Positions 1 to 8,530 of a stretch of DNA of 64,000 nucleotides are shown here, one piece after another. The position numbers and the translations under genes were made by a program. Source of the DNA: CAZNPL01 sp964574815 (GTDB taxonomy: Bacteria; Planctomycetota; Phycisphaerae; UBA1845). Within the stretch, counting starts at the first letter, position 1. Every line of letters begins with the position of its first letter. The notes under the pieces were generated by a model, which was not told the DNA's origin, did no database searches, and saw only the letters and a program-made list of their open reading frames with translations. The stretch is from positions 83,454 through 147,453 of the forward strand of contig CAZNPL010000011.1 in NCBI GenBank assembly GCA_964574815.1, written 5' to 3'.

Positions 1-363
1 CCGGCGGCGCCGGATGTGATCCGGCATGCGCTGGACCTGGTGCGGTGCACGCGGCCTGCGGAGGAGGGTGCGCCGGAGTTTGTGCGGCGGATATTGACGT
101 GGGGGGCCGGTCCGCGTGCGGTTCAGGCGTTGATTCTGGGCGGCAAGGCGCTGGCGGCGTTGCGGGGACGTTACCACCTGGCGACCGACGACGTTCGGGA
201 TCTACTCCGGCCGGTGCTGCGTCATCGGATCATTACAAACTATTCTGCGGAGGCGGAAGGTTATACGCCGGATCGGATCATTTCGGAGATTCTGGATTGC
301 GTGCGTCCAAACGAGAACGAGGTAACGCGGGATGAGCGATTCCAGAAGCTTCTTTCGTCCTGA
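1..363 (+). CDS. MoxR-family AAA+ ATPase, C-terminal end (5' end outside window)
   Basis: The reading frame is open from the first base, so this is the 3' end of a larger gene. The visible ~120 residues match the lid and C-terminal part of MoxR ATPases: the WGAGPRAVQALILGGKALAA helix, then a segment on residues handled after the 'ATDDVRDLLRPVLRHRI' stretch, then 'AEGYTPDRIISEIL'. MoxR proteins act as chaperone-like ATPases that usually work with von Willebrand (VWA) proteins encoded beside them, and the next gene is exactly such a DUF58/VWA protein, overlapping by 32 nt. The Walker motifs lie upstream of the window and cannot be checked. Family assignment is secure; substrate is unknown. Confidence 0.88.
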   Translation, partial: PAAPDVIRHALDLVRCTRPAEEGAPEFVRRILTWGAGPRAVQALILGGKALAALRGRYHLATDDVRDLLRPVLRHRIITNYSAEAEGYTPDRIISEILDCVRPNENEVTRDERFQKLLSS

Positions 364-1252
364 GGTTCTGTCGAGGATTTCCCGTCTGGAGCTGCGCGCC
401 CGGCGCGTCGTGGAGGGTTTTCTCAGCGGGATGCACAAGAGCCCCTACAAGGGGTTCAGCGTCGAGTTTGCGGACTACCGGCCTTACGTGCCGGGGGACG
501 ACGTGCGTCACCTGGACTGGCGTGCGTACGCGAAGACGGATCGGCTGGTGCTCAAGGAGTACGAGGTCGAGACGAATCTGCGGACGCACATACTGCTGGA
601 CTGCTCGGGGTCGATGGCGTATCCGGAGCACGAGCACAGCGACCGGATGACGAAGTGGGAGTACGGCTCGACGGTGGCGGCGTGTCTGGGGTTCTTGCTT
701 TTGAGTCAGCAGGACGGCGTGGGGCTGACGTTGTTCGATCATGCGATTCGCCGGCAGATGCCGGTGTCGACGACGCGGGCCGCTCTAACGGAGTTCATCG
801 GTATTTTGGAGGAGACGACGCCGGCGGATACGACGGACGTGAAGACGTTGTTTTCGCGTCTGGTGGAGCGGTTTCCGCGGCGGGGGCTGATCGTATTGAT
901 TTCGGATCTGCTGGCGGACTTCGATGATATCGTGAACGGGTTGCAGCGGTTTCGGTTCGGGCATCACGACGTGATCGTGCTTCACGTGCTGGATCATGAC
1001 GAGCTGGAGTTTCCGTTCACGGATCAGACGCTGTTCGAGGGGATGGAAGCGGCGGACGTTGAGGTTTTGACGGATCCGCAGTCTCTTCGGAGCGGGTATC
1101 TGGAGGCGGTGCAGTCATTCATTGCGCGCGTGCGCGGGGTGTGCGTGGATCAAGGGATCGACTATTCGCTGCTGAGCACGGCCGACCCGTTGGACGTCGC
1201 GCTGACGCGGGTGCTGGCTCAGCGGGCGCGGCGCCGCCGGTCGTCGGCATAG
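332..1252 (+). CDS. DUF58 domain protein with VWA-like fold
   Basis: 306 aa. The N-terminal third carries the DUF58 hallmark (G-F-S-V-E-F-x-D-Y-R-P-Y-x-x-G-D-D-x-R-x-L-D-W, residues ~45-70), followed by a VWA-type core with a metal-binding DCSGSM motif near residue 90. No signal peptide or membrane segment is apparent, so it is probably cytosolic. It overlaps the moxR end and lies 45 nt before a BatA-like gene, the classical MoxR-DUF58-BatA order; in that family the trio is thought to assemble or activate metal-binding or envelope complexes. The specific role here is not known. Confidence 0.9.
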   Translation: MSDSRSFFRPEVLSRISRLELRARRVVEGFLSGMHKSPYKGFSVEFADYRPYVPGDDVRHLDWRAYAKTDRLVLKEYEVETNLRTHILLDCSGSMAYPEHEHSDRMTKWEYGSTVAACLGFLLLSQQDGVGLTLFDHAIRRQMPVSTTRAALTEFIGILEETTPADTTDVKTLFSRLVERFPRRGLIVLISDLLADFDDIVNGLQRFRFGHHDVIVLHVLDHDELEFPFTDQTLFEGMEAADVEVLTDPQSLRSGYLEAVQSFIARVRGVCVDQGIDYSLLSTADPLDVALTRVLAQRARRRRSSA

Positions 1253-1297
1253 GGAATTCAACGTGGGGCGCACTTCGATCGAAGGGGCAGCGGACGG

Positions 1298-3568
1298 ATG
1301 ATCGCAGCGGCGATGTTAGGGGCCTTTGTCTGGCCGGGCTTGTTTTACGCCGGCGCGGCCGCGATCGGTCTGCCCATTCTGATCCATCTGTTGGCGCGGC
1401 GGCGTTTTCGGCGGATTCGCTGGGCGGCGATCGAGTTTCTCTTGCAGGCGGAGCGGCGGAATCGGCGTCGCGTTCGGCTGGAGGAGCTGATTCTGCTGGC
1501 GATGCGGTGTCTGGCGGTGTTGCTGGTGGGGCTGCTGCTGGCTCGGCCTTTTTTCCGGCCTGAGGGTTTGGCGGCGCTGCTTGCGGGTTCGGATCGGACC
1601 GAGCGTGTTTTCGTCGTGGATGACTCGTTCAGCATGGGTTATCGGCGGGGGGATGAGACGTCGTTCGATCGTGCGAAGCAGGCGGTGGTGCGGCTGGTCG
1701 AGCTGCTTCGTGAGCAGTCTCCGAACGATGTTGTGACGGTGGTGCGTACCTCGCGGCCCGAGCAGCCGGTGGCGGCGGGGGTTTTTCTTGATGAACGGCA
1801 GACGGAGGAGCTACTTGCGCGGGTGGAGGCGTTGGCGCCGTCGCAATATGCGCTGTCGGTGGAGGAGATGTTCGAGGGGGTTCGCCGCCTGCTGGATGAG
1901 CAGCCGCAGACGTTGAGCGCAACGGTTTACGTGGTGAGTGATTTTCAGCGGACCGGCTGGGTGGATCTGAAGCAGGGGGCGGCGTCGGGCAAGGAGGGCG
2001 GAGCGGGTCTTGCGAAGTCATTGGCGGAGTGGGCGAACGAGGATCGGGGGCTGAACCTCGCGCTGGTGGACGTGGGCGTTGACGACGCGTCGAACGTGGC
2101 GGTCACGTCGCTGGAATCACGGCGGGCGCAGTTCGTGACTGGGGTGAATGCGAGCGTAAGCGCAGGCATTTCGAATTTCTCCGAGCAGACGGTGTCGGCC
2201 GACCTGGAGGCATCGGTCGGGCCGGTTGCACAGGCCACTTTGACGGTTCCGGAAGTGCCACCGCGTGACTCCACGGATGTGACGGTGCCGGTAACGATGA
2301 TCAGGCCCGGGTGGCATTGGGTTCGGGTGTCGACGCCGGAAGATGCGCTGCCCGTTGACGATTCGCGGACGCTGGTTGTTCGTGCGGTGGAGGCGTTGCG
2401 GATTCTGATCGTGAACGGCGAGCCGTCGGCGGATGCATATCGGGATGAGGTGGAGCTGTTGAAGACGGCGATTCGGCCTCCCGGGGAGGTGTTCAGCGGG
2501 AATGACGTGACGGTGATTGATGAGATTGAGCTGGAGGAGATCAACCTCGAGCCGTTTGACGTCGTGATGGTGGCGAACGTTTATCGCGTGAGCGCCCCGG
2601 CGGCGGAGGCGTTGATGCGATTTGTGAACGACGGGGGTGGGCTGGCGGTTTTTCTGGGGGACCAGGTCGATCCGGAACTGTACAACGCGACGCTTTATGC
2701 GGAGGGGCGGGGGTTGTTGCCGGCGCGGTTGGAGGAGCGGCGGACGGCACCGCCACCGGGCGTGCGCCTGGTGGTGGAGGATGCGTTGCATCCGCTGGTT
2801 CGTGTTTATGCGGGTGCCGACAATCCGTTCGTTCAGAACGTTTTGTTTGAAAGGTATTTTGATTGCACCGTGGGCGGGATGGACGCAGACGACGGGGAGA
2901 TGGGGGGCGGGTCGGGCCGGGCGCGGGTGGTTGCACGGTACAACGATGAGGACGGGACGCCGGCGGTTGTGGAGCGCAGCTTTGGTGAGGGGCGCGTCGT
3001 GCTGGTAACGTCTTCCTGCGATCTGGCATGGAACGACTGGGCGAAGGATCCGAGCTACGTGGTGAGCATGCTGGAGTTGACGCAGCATCTTGCCCGGGGT
3101 GCGGGGCGGGCAACGGATCAGCTTGTGGGGTCGCCGATCGAGCTGTCGATCGATCCGGCGCTTTACGAAGCGGCAGCGCAGGTGAGGACTCCGGGATACC
3201 CGGCGGAGGCGGAGGTCGATGTGACGGCGGTTCCGGACGAGGAGGGGCTCGGGTTTCGGCTGCGCTGGGAGCAGACAGACGCGGCGGGCGTTTATCAGTT
3301 TGTTTTGACCACGACGTCGGGGGAGCAGGAGGTTCGGGCCGTAGCGGTGAACCTGGACCCTTCGGAAAGCGATTTGACGGCGGCGACGGAGGCCGACCTG
3401 CGCCAGGCGATGCCGGGGATGGACTTCAGCTACGTGGCCGGTCTGGACTCGCTGGCGGAGGCGGGCGAGGAGACGCGGCGGGAGCTGTGGAAGGTGGTGC
3501 TGGCCGGGGCGCTGGTGATTTTGATGGGCGAGCAGTTTCTGGGCTGGTGGTTCGGCCGGCGGGCATGA
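1298..3568 (+). CDS. BatA-like membrane protein with VWA and glutamine-amidotransferase-like domains
   Basis: 756 aa. Residues ~1-90 form the BatA N-terminal domain: one hydrophobic helix (FVWPGLFYAGAAAIGLPILI), the basic LARRRFRRIRWAAIEFL segment and a second helix (LILLAMRCLAVLLVGLLLA). A VWA core follows with VFVVDDSFSMGY near residue 110 (D-x-S-x-S type MIDAS). A middle beta-rich stretch leads to a class-I glutamine-amidotransferase-like Rossmann segment (RILIVNGEPS, then FDVVMVANVYRVS), with no obvious Cys-His-Glu triad. A last membrane helix (VVLAGALVILMGEQFLGWWF) ends the protein. This is a membrane-anchored protein common in planctomycete Bat-type operons. The start has a GAAGGGG ribosome site about 10 nt upstream. 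Biochemical role unknown. Confidence 0.85.
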   Translation: MIAAAMLGAFVWPGLFYAGAAAIGLPILIHLLARRRFRRIRWAAIEFLLQAERRNRRRVRLEELILLAMRCLAVLLVGLLLARPFFRPEGLAALLAGSDRTERVFVVDDSFSMGYRRGDETSFDRAKQAVVRLVELLREQSPNDVVTVVRTSRPEQPVAAGVFLDERQTEELLARVEALAPSQYALSVEEMFEGVRRLLDEQPQTLSATVYVVSDFQRTGWVDLKQGAASGKEGGAGLAKSLAEWANEDRGLNLALVDVGVDDASNVAVTSLESRRAQFVTGVNASVSAGISNFSEQTVSADLEASVGPVAQATLTVPEVPPRDSTDVTVPVTMIRPGWHWVRVSTPEDALPVDDSRTLVVRAVEALRILIVNGEPSADAYRDEVELLKTAIRPPGEVFSGNDVTVIDEIELEEINLEPFDVVMVANVYRVSAPAAEALMRFVNDGGGLAVFLGDQVDPELYNATLYAEGRGLLPARLEERRTAPPPGVRLVVEDALHPLVRVYAGADNPFVQNVLFERYFDCTVGGMDADDGEMGGGSGRARVVARYNDEDGTPAVVERSFGEGRVVLVTSSCDLAWNDWAKDPSYVVSMLELTQHLARGAGRATDQLVGSPIELSIDPALYEAAAQVRTPGYPAEAEVDVTAVPDEEGLGFRLRWEQTDAAGVYQFVLTTTSGEQEVRAVAVNLDPSESDLTAATEADLRQAMPGMDFSYVAGLDSLAEAGEETRRELWKVVLAGALVILMGEQFLGWWFGRRA

Positions 3569-3585
3569 GGCCGGCGTGAAGGTGG

Positions 3586-6090
3586 ATGATCGGATACGCG
3601 TTCGGAGACATTCTAGGGCAAGCGAATCGGACCGAGATTGAGCGACGGTTCGAGTTCGCGGCTTTGCCGGAGGGTTGGGCGGCCGTGCTGGCGCTGGGGA
3701 CGCTGGTCGCGGTGTGCTGGCTGGTTGTGTGGATGTACCGGCATGAGGGCCGGCGCGGGGCGTCGGTCCGGACGCGGACTTTGCTGGCGCTGATTCGTTG
3801 CACGGTGGTGGTGGCGTTGGCGGCGGTCTGGCTTCAGCCTGTGCTGGCGACGTATCTGCATCGTTGGATCGATTCGTATTGCATCGTGTTGGTTGATGAT
3901 TCGTCGAGCATGGACCTGCGGGACCAGTATCGGGTCGAGGAGCAGGCAGAGCGAGTTGCAGCGGTTTTGGGGCCGGAGGAGTCGTTTCCGGTTCGGCGGG
4001 CGGACATCGTGGCTCATCTGATGGGGCGGGGCAATCAGGCGTTTCTTCGGGAGCTGGCCGATCGGAACCGCGTCAAGGTTTATGCGTTCAGCGACGCGCC
4101 GGAGCTTGTTGCGACGCTGCGGGGGTCCGTTGAGCAGGGGCCCGTGCGCGCGACGGCGATGGGGCCCGGGGGCGACGGTGAGCCAACGGAAGGTGATGTC
4201 CCGGGCGATGAACTGGAGGACCTGGAGGTGGCGTTTACGGCGCAGGGGTCGGGCACGAATCCATCGCGTGCGTTGCGACGGGCAACCGAGTCGCTGGGTG
4301 GAGCGCCGCTGGCGGGCGTGGTGCTGTTCAGCGACGGGGGCTTCAATCAGGGGGATCCGGTCGAGGTGCTGGCGCGATATGTGGACGATCAGAAGATACC
4401 GCTGCACGTCGTGGGGGTTGGGGACGCGGCGCCGCCTCAGAACGTGCGGGTGACCGAGGTGGTCGCGCCGGAGAACGTTTTCAAACAGGATCCATTTGCC
4501 ATCACGGCTCATATCGCGACGCAGGGGATGAGCGGGGAGACGATCCTGGTCGAGCTTTACGAATCGGAGCCGGGTGGCGGTACGGGCGCGGCCGTCCAGA
4601 CGCGGACTGTGGCGGTGGAACGTGACGGGTCGCTCGAGCCGATCTCGTTCGATTGGACGCGGGAGCGTCTAGGGCCGACGGCGTACCGGGTCGCGGTGCC
4701 CGTTGGCGCCTATGAAAGCGTGACGGACGACAACACGAAGCAGGCGGTGGTGAACGTGATCGACGACAAGATGCGGGTGTTGTTGATCGCGGGCAGTCCG
4801 AGCTGGGAGTACCGGTATCTGTCGCGGCTGCTGACACGCGATGCGACGTTCGACGTGAGCTGCTGGCTTCAGTCGGCGGCGTTGAACGCGGTGCGCGACG
4901 GCAACACGATTATCGATCATCTACCGGCCACGCCGGATGAACTGTTCGCGTACGACGCGGTCGTTCTGCTGGACGCGGATTCTTCGGAGTTTGGGCCGGG
5001 GTGGTCGCGTCTGCTGGAGTCGCTGGTGACCGAGTACGGCGGCGGCGTGCTATTTGCGGCGTCGCGGAAGTACACGCCGCAGTTCATGCGGGATCCGGCG
5101 GTGGATCGGATCGTTCGGCTGCTTCCGGTGACGCAGGATCCGGAGGCGGATCTGATTTTGAACAAGATCGGGCACTACCAGACGCGGGGGTGGCCGGTGG
5201 AGGTGCCGCAGGAAACGGCGTCGCATCCGATTCTTCGGCCACCGGAGCGTACGTCGCAGGTGGGTTCGTTCTGGGCGAGTCTGCCGGGGGTGTACTGGCA
5301 CTATCCGGTGCTTCGCGAGAAGCCGGTGGCGACGGTGCTGATGCGTCACAGCAATCCGCAGCATCGCAACAGCTACGGCGGGCACGTTTTGGTAGCGACG
5401 CAGTTCGTCGGGGCCGGTCGATCGGCGTTCGTCGGGTTCGACGGGACGTGGCGATGGCGGAGCCGTGGCGAGGAGGTGTTCAACTCGTTCTGGGTTCAGA
5501 TGCTGAGGTATCTGGTCGAGGGCAAGCTGCTGGGGGCGAAGAAGCGGGCGACGATTCTGACGGAGGGGACGACGTTTCAACTGGGCAGCGCTGTCGAGGT
5601 GATGGCGCGGTTGTATGACGCGCGGTTCGAGCCGCTTGAGTTGGACGTGGTGCGGGCTTCTTATCGAATGGGGCCGGCGCGGCAGACGTTCGAGCTGAGG
5701 CGGTCGCCGGACCAGCCGGGGTGGTATGAGGGCAGGTTCCGGCCCAATCAGACGGGGATCTACGAGATCGCGTTAAGCCTGCCGGCGGGCGGGGGGGTCG
5801 AGCCGATTTCGGCGAGCCATCAGGTCGAGGTGGTGCGGCCTGACATTGAGATACTGAACCCGCAGATGGATCGCGAGGCGCTGCGGCTTCTGGTGGAGGG
5901 TTCACCGGGCGGCGGGTATTACGAAATCGACGAGGTCTCTGAAATACCGGAGCGGATTCCGGATCGAAGCGAGTCGACGACGGTGAAGTCCCGCCCGATT
6001 CCGTTGTGGGACAACTATTGGACGCTGATTCTGCTCGTCGGTCTTCTGGTGACCGAGTGGGGCATTCGGAAATGGGTCAGGCTGCTGTGA
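3586..6090 (+). CDS. VWA / glutamine-amidotransferase-like membrane protein
   Basis: 834 aa, 17 nt after the previous gene and built on the same plan: two N-terminal membrane helices (GWAAVLALGTLVAVCWLVVW and LLALIRCTVVVALAAVWL), a VWA core with VLVDDSSSMDLR near residue 105 and a second VWA landmark (GVVLFSDGGFNQGD), then a GATase-like region beginning RVLLIAGSPSWEYRYLSRLL (~residue 402), and a final helix (YWTLILLVGLLVTEWGI). Such paired VWA proteins probably form a complex in the cytoplasmic membrane under MoxR control. That is family knowledge rather than something the sequence proves. No catalytic triad was recognised in the GATase-like part. Confidence 0.85.
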   Translation: MIGYAFGDILGQANRTEIERRFEFAALPEGWAAVLALGTLVAVCWLVVWMYRHEGRRGASVRTRTLLALIRCTVVVALAAVWLQPVLATYLHRWIDSYCIVLVDDSSSMDLRDQYRVEEQAERVAAVLGPEESFPVRRADIVAHLMGRGNQAFLRELADRNRVKVYAFSDAPELVATLRGSVEQGPVRATAMGPGGDGEPTEGDVPGDELEDLEVAFTAQGSGTNPSRALRRATESLGGAPLAGVVLFSDGGFNQGDPVEVLARYVDDQKIPLHVVGVGDAAPPQNVRVTEVVAPENVFKQDPFAITAHIATQGMSGETILVELYESEPGGGTGAAVQTRTVAVERDGSLEPISFDWTRERLGPTAYRVAVPVGAYESVTDDNTKQAVVNVIDDKMRVLLIAGSPSWEYRYLSRLLTRDATFDVSCWLQSAALNAVRDGNTIIDHLPATPDELFAYDAVVLLDADSSEFGPGWSRLLESLVTEYGGGVLFAASRKYTPQFMRDPAVDRIVRLLPVTQDPEADLILNKIGHYQTRGWPVEVPQETASHPILRPPERTSQVGSFWASLPGVYWHYPVLREKPVATVLMRHSNPQHRNSYGGHVLVATQFVGAGRSAFVGFDGTWRWRSRGEEVFNSFWVQMLRYLVEGKLLGAKKRATILTEGTTFQLGSAVEVMARLYDARFEPLELDVVRASYRMGPARQTFELRRSPDQPGWYEGRFRPNQTGIYEIALSLPAGGGVEPISASHQVEVVRPDIEILNPQMDREALRLLVEGSPGGGYYEIDEVSEIPERIPDRSESTTVKSRPIPLWDNYWTLILLVGLLVTEWGIRKWVRLL

Positions 6091-8186
6091 CCGTCAACCG
6101 CGAGTTTGAGCGGCGCGTGCTTTCGCGTTTGCGGCGTTTGGGTTTGCGGCTGCGCTCGTATCTGCTGATTCGCGGGCTGGCCGCGTTGATGGTCGGGGCG
6201 CTGCTGGCTGCGGCGATCCAGTTGGGGTTGGATTACTGGCTGCGGCTGCGGTGGGACATGCGGGCGGCGATGTTGGGGGTGATTGTCCTCGGCTTGCTGT
6301 GGGCCTTCTGGCGCAGGGTCTGGCTTCCGTTGCGGTTCCGGTTCGGGCCTCGGGAGATGGCGGCGCTGGTGGAGCGGCGTTATCCGCGACTTCGGTCGCT
6401 TCTGGTTTCGTCGGTGCAGTTTGCGACGGGAGAGTCCGGTCCCGCCGAGTCGAACTCGCCGGAGTTGATGAGGCTGGTGGTGGAGCAGGCCTCTCGGCAG
6501 ACGGCTGACGTGCCATTCGTGAGTGTGCTGGATCATCGTCGGGTGCGGACGGCGCTGGCGGCGATCATCGTGGTGATGGCGGCGTCGGTGGGGGCGCTGG
6601 CGGTCATGCCGGAAGTGATCGGGATGTGGTTTGACCGGAACGTGCTGCTGAGCGACGCGGAGTGGCCCAAGCGAACGCGGCTGGTGGTGCACCTTGACAA
6701 CGGTGTGCTGGCGGGCGCGCGGGGCGACGATCTGGAGGTGCGTGCAACGGCAGAGCGGGAGGTGCCGCGGCACGTGGAGATCGTGTTCGTGAAGGAATCG
6801 GGAAAGGAAGGGCGCGAATCGATGGTGCGCGTCGGGGAGCGCGACTTCCGGTACACGTTCACGCGGGTGCAGGAGGAGTTTCGTTTCAAGCTGGAAGGCG
6901 GGGATGACGAGACGGATTGGTTCGACGCCGAGCTGGCCGATCGGCCGAGCGTCGAGCAGGCGACGATTCACGTGACGCCGCCGGGGTATGCGGGGGTCGA
7001 GCCGTACACGCTTCCGGCGGCGCAGCGAGCGGTCGAGGTCCTGCGGGGCGGGACGATTCAGTTCGATGTGACGCTGAACAAGGCGGTGGTACGGGCGGAG
7101 CTTGCGGCGGGGCAGGAGACTGTGCAGCCTGCGGAGGGCGAGGGCGCGCGGTGGTCGACCGTGATCAAACCGGATGAGACGAGGACTTATCACTTCGTGC
7201 TTGTGGACGCGCTGAATCTGGCGAACAAGCGACCGACGCGTTTTTCGGTGCGGGTGTTGAAGGATGACGCTCCGCGGGTACGGCTGAGGGTGCTGGGCGT
7301 CAGCGACGCGGTCACTCCGCAGGCGCTGCTTCCGATCGAGATGACTTTCTCCGATACGTACGGGCTGTCGGCGGCGGAGATGGTTTATACGGTTGCTCGG
7401 GAAGGGTATGAGCCTGAATTAGTCGAGCTTTCGGACTTCAAGCCGGGGATGACGCAGTTCGAGACGAAGCTGCACTGGCCCGTGTCGCCGTTGGGGCTTG
7501 TTCCCGGAGATCGTCTGACGCTGTACGCCGTGGGTCGCGACTTTGACGACGTTTCGGGGCCGAATGAGGGTCGTTCGTCAACGGCGACGTACCGGGTAGT
7601 GTCGACCGACGAGTTGCTGGCTGAGCTGGCGCGCAGGGAGCAGGAGTTCCGGCAGGAGTTCGAGCGGGCGATCGAGCAGGAGGAGGATTTGCGGAATCAA
7701 CTGCTGTCGCTGATTCGGCGCATGGATGAACCCGAGGTGCAGAAGGATTTGTCGACGCCTGTGGCCACGTTTGAACGGCGGCAGCGGCAGATCATCGGGC
7801 AGGTAAATCTGGTGCGGCAGCAGTTCGAGCAGATTCTATCGGAGCTGGAGGTGAACGGGCTGGATACGGCGTCGGTGCAGACACGGCTTCGGGAAGGCGT
7901 GGCCGAGCCGTTGACGGAATTGACGCGGCGGACGCTGCCGGAGACGACGGATCTGCTACGGGCATTCGGGCGGTACGGGACAGCGGAGAGTGCGACGGAG
8001 GCGGATGACGCGGTGGCATCGGCTTTGGCCGATATGAGAAGAGTCCTGGCCAGCATGCTAAAATGGGAAGGGTTCCAGGAGGCCGTCACGATGCTTCGTG
8101 AGATTCTGCGGCTGCAGGGCGAATTGAACGAGGAAACCCGGGACGAGATCGAGCGGCGGGCGGCCGAGCTGCTGGAAGGCGGGTAA
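6072..8186 (+). CDS. DUF4175-like membrane protein with coiled-coil C-terminus
   Basis: 704 aa from the ATG at 6072, which overlaps the preceding gene by 19 nt; this start places a normal basic N-terminus before the membrane helices, whereas the frame is open a further 22 codons upstream. Two or three N-terminal helices (LIRGLAALMVGALLAAAIQLG; AAMLGVIVLGLLWAFW) are followed by the motif 'FGPREMAALVERRYPRLRS' and another helix near residue 165. The centre is a set of beta-sandwich-like repeats (TIHVTPPGYAGVEPYTLP; APRVRLRVLGVSDAV), and residues from ~515 on are strongly helical and charged (LAELARREQEFRQEFERAIE). The architecture resembles DUF4175/TIGR02302 proteins; function unknown. Confidence 0.7.
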   Translation: MGQAAVTVNREFERRVLSRLRRLGLRLRSYLLIRGLAALMVGALLAAAIQLGLDYWLRLRWDMRAAMLGVIVLGLLWAFWRRVWLPLRFRFGPREMAALVERRYPRLRSLLVSSVQFATGESGPAESNSPELMRLVVEQASRQTADVPFVSVLDHRRVRTALAAIIVVMAASVGALAVMPEVIGMWFDRNVLLSDAEWPKRTRLVVHLDNGVLAGARGDDLEVRATAEREVPRHVEIVFVKESGKEGRESMVRVGERDFRYTFTRVQEEFRFKLEGGDDETDWFDAELADRPSVEQATIHVTPPGYAGVEPYTLPAAQRAVEVLRGGTIQFDVTLNKAVVRAELAAGQETVQPAEGEGARWSTVIKPDETRTYHFVLVDALNLANKRPTRFSVRVLKDDAPRVRLRVLGVSDAVTPQALLPIEMTFSDTYGLSAAEMVYTVAREGYEPELVELSDFKPGMTQFETKLHWPVSPLGLVPGDRLTLYAVGRDFDDVSGPNEGRSSTATYRVVSTDELLAELARREQEFRQEFERAIEQEEDLRNQLLSLIRRMDEPEVQKDLSTPVATFERRQRQIIGQVNLVRQQFEQILSELEVNGLDTASVQTRLREGVAEPLTELTRRTLPETTDLLRAFGRYGTAESATEADDAVASALADMRRVLASMLKWEGFQEAVTMLREILRLQGELNEETRDEIERRAAELLEGG

Positions 8187-8209
8187 GCTGCGTGCTTTGC
8201 ACGCAGCTT
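8185..8209 (+). other. Perfect 11-bp stem-loop after the DUF4175-like gene
   Basis: Arms AAGCTGCGTGC (8185-8195) and GCACGCAGCTT (8199-8209) are perfectly complementary around a TTT loop, and the stem begins inside the stop codon at 8184-8186. There is no T-tract behind it, so it is not a standard intrinsic terminator. It could stabilise the 3' end of an upstream message or be part of the repeat cluster that follows. Confidence 0.5.
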
Positions 8210-8530
8210 GGAGCAGGTGAGCAGGTGAGAAGCCGCGGGTTGTGCTTGCGATTGGCTGTTCGCTTGTTCTGTACTTTGATTTGGCTGGTTTCTTCAGCCG
8301 TCCCTCCGGGACTGGTTCGTTTGAGGGCGGCGTGGTCCCAGCGATAAATCGCCGGGCTATTCTCAAGTGCCCCTCCGGGGCAGGGCTGCCAGCGATCGCT
8401 GGACGATTGTCGGTTACCCCTCCGGGGCGGGCCGTGTACGGGCGGGCGAGTTGCTCGTGGCACTGCATTAAGGAGTGACGGCAGGCGATTGAAATCTGGC
8501 GGGCTGCCGGATGCGGTTTTGGAGGTGATG
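8187..8530. other. Non-coding spacer with hairpins and CCCCTCCGGGG repeats
   Basis: No gene is apparent in these ~340 nt, although the genes on both sides appear to belong to one string. The spacer opens with a perfect stem (8185-8209) and then holds several short palindromic words: CCCTCCGGG at 8302-8310, CCCCTCCGGGG at 8370-8380 and 8417-8427, GCGATAAATCGC near 8341 and CCAGCGATCGCTGG near 8389. This looks like a small cluster of dispersed extragenic palindromes inserted into the operon. I see no clear promoter. Confidence 0.6.
8370..8427. repeat. Two CCCCTCCGGGG palindromic repeat words
   Basis: CCCCTCCGGGG occurs at 8370-8380 and 8417-8427, with a shorter relative (CCCTCCGGG) at 8302-8310. 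Between the two full copies is CCAGCGATCGCTGG, a second perfect palindrome. The spacing and non-coding setting suggest a dispersed extragenic repeat family rather than a regulatory site. Confidence 0.5.
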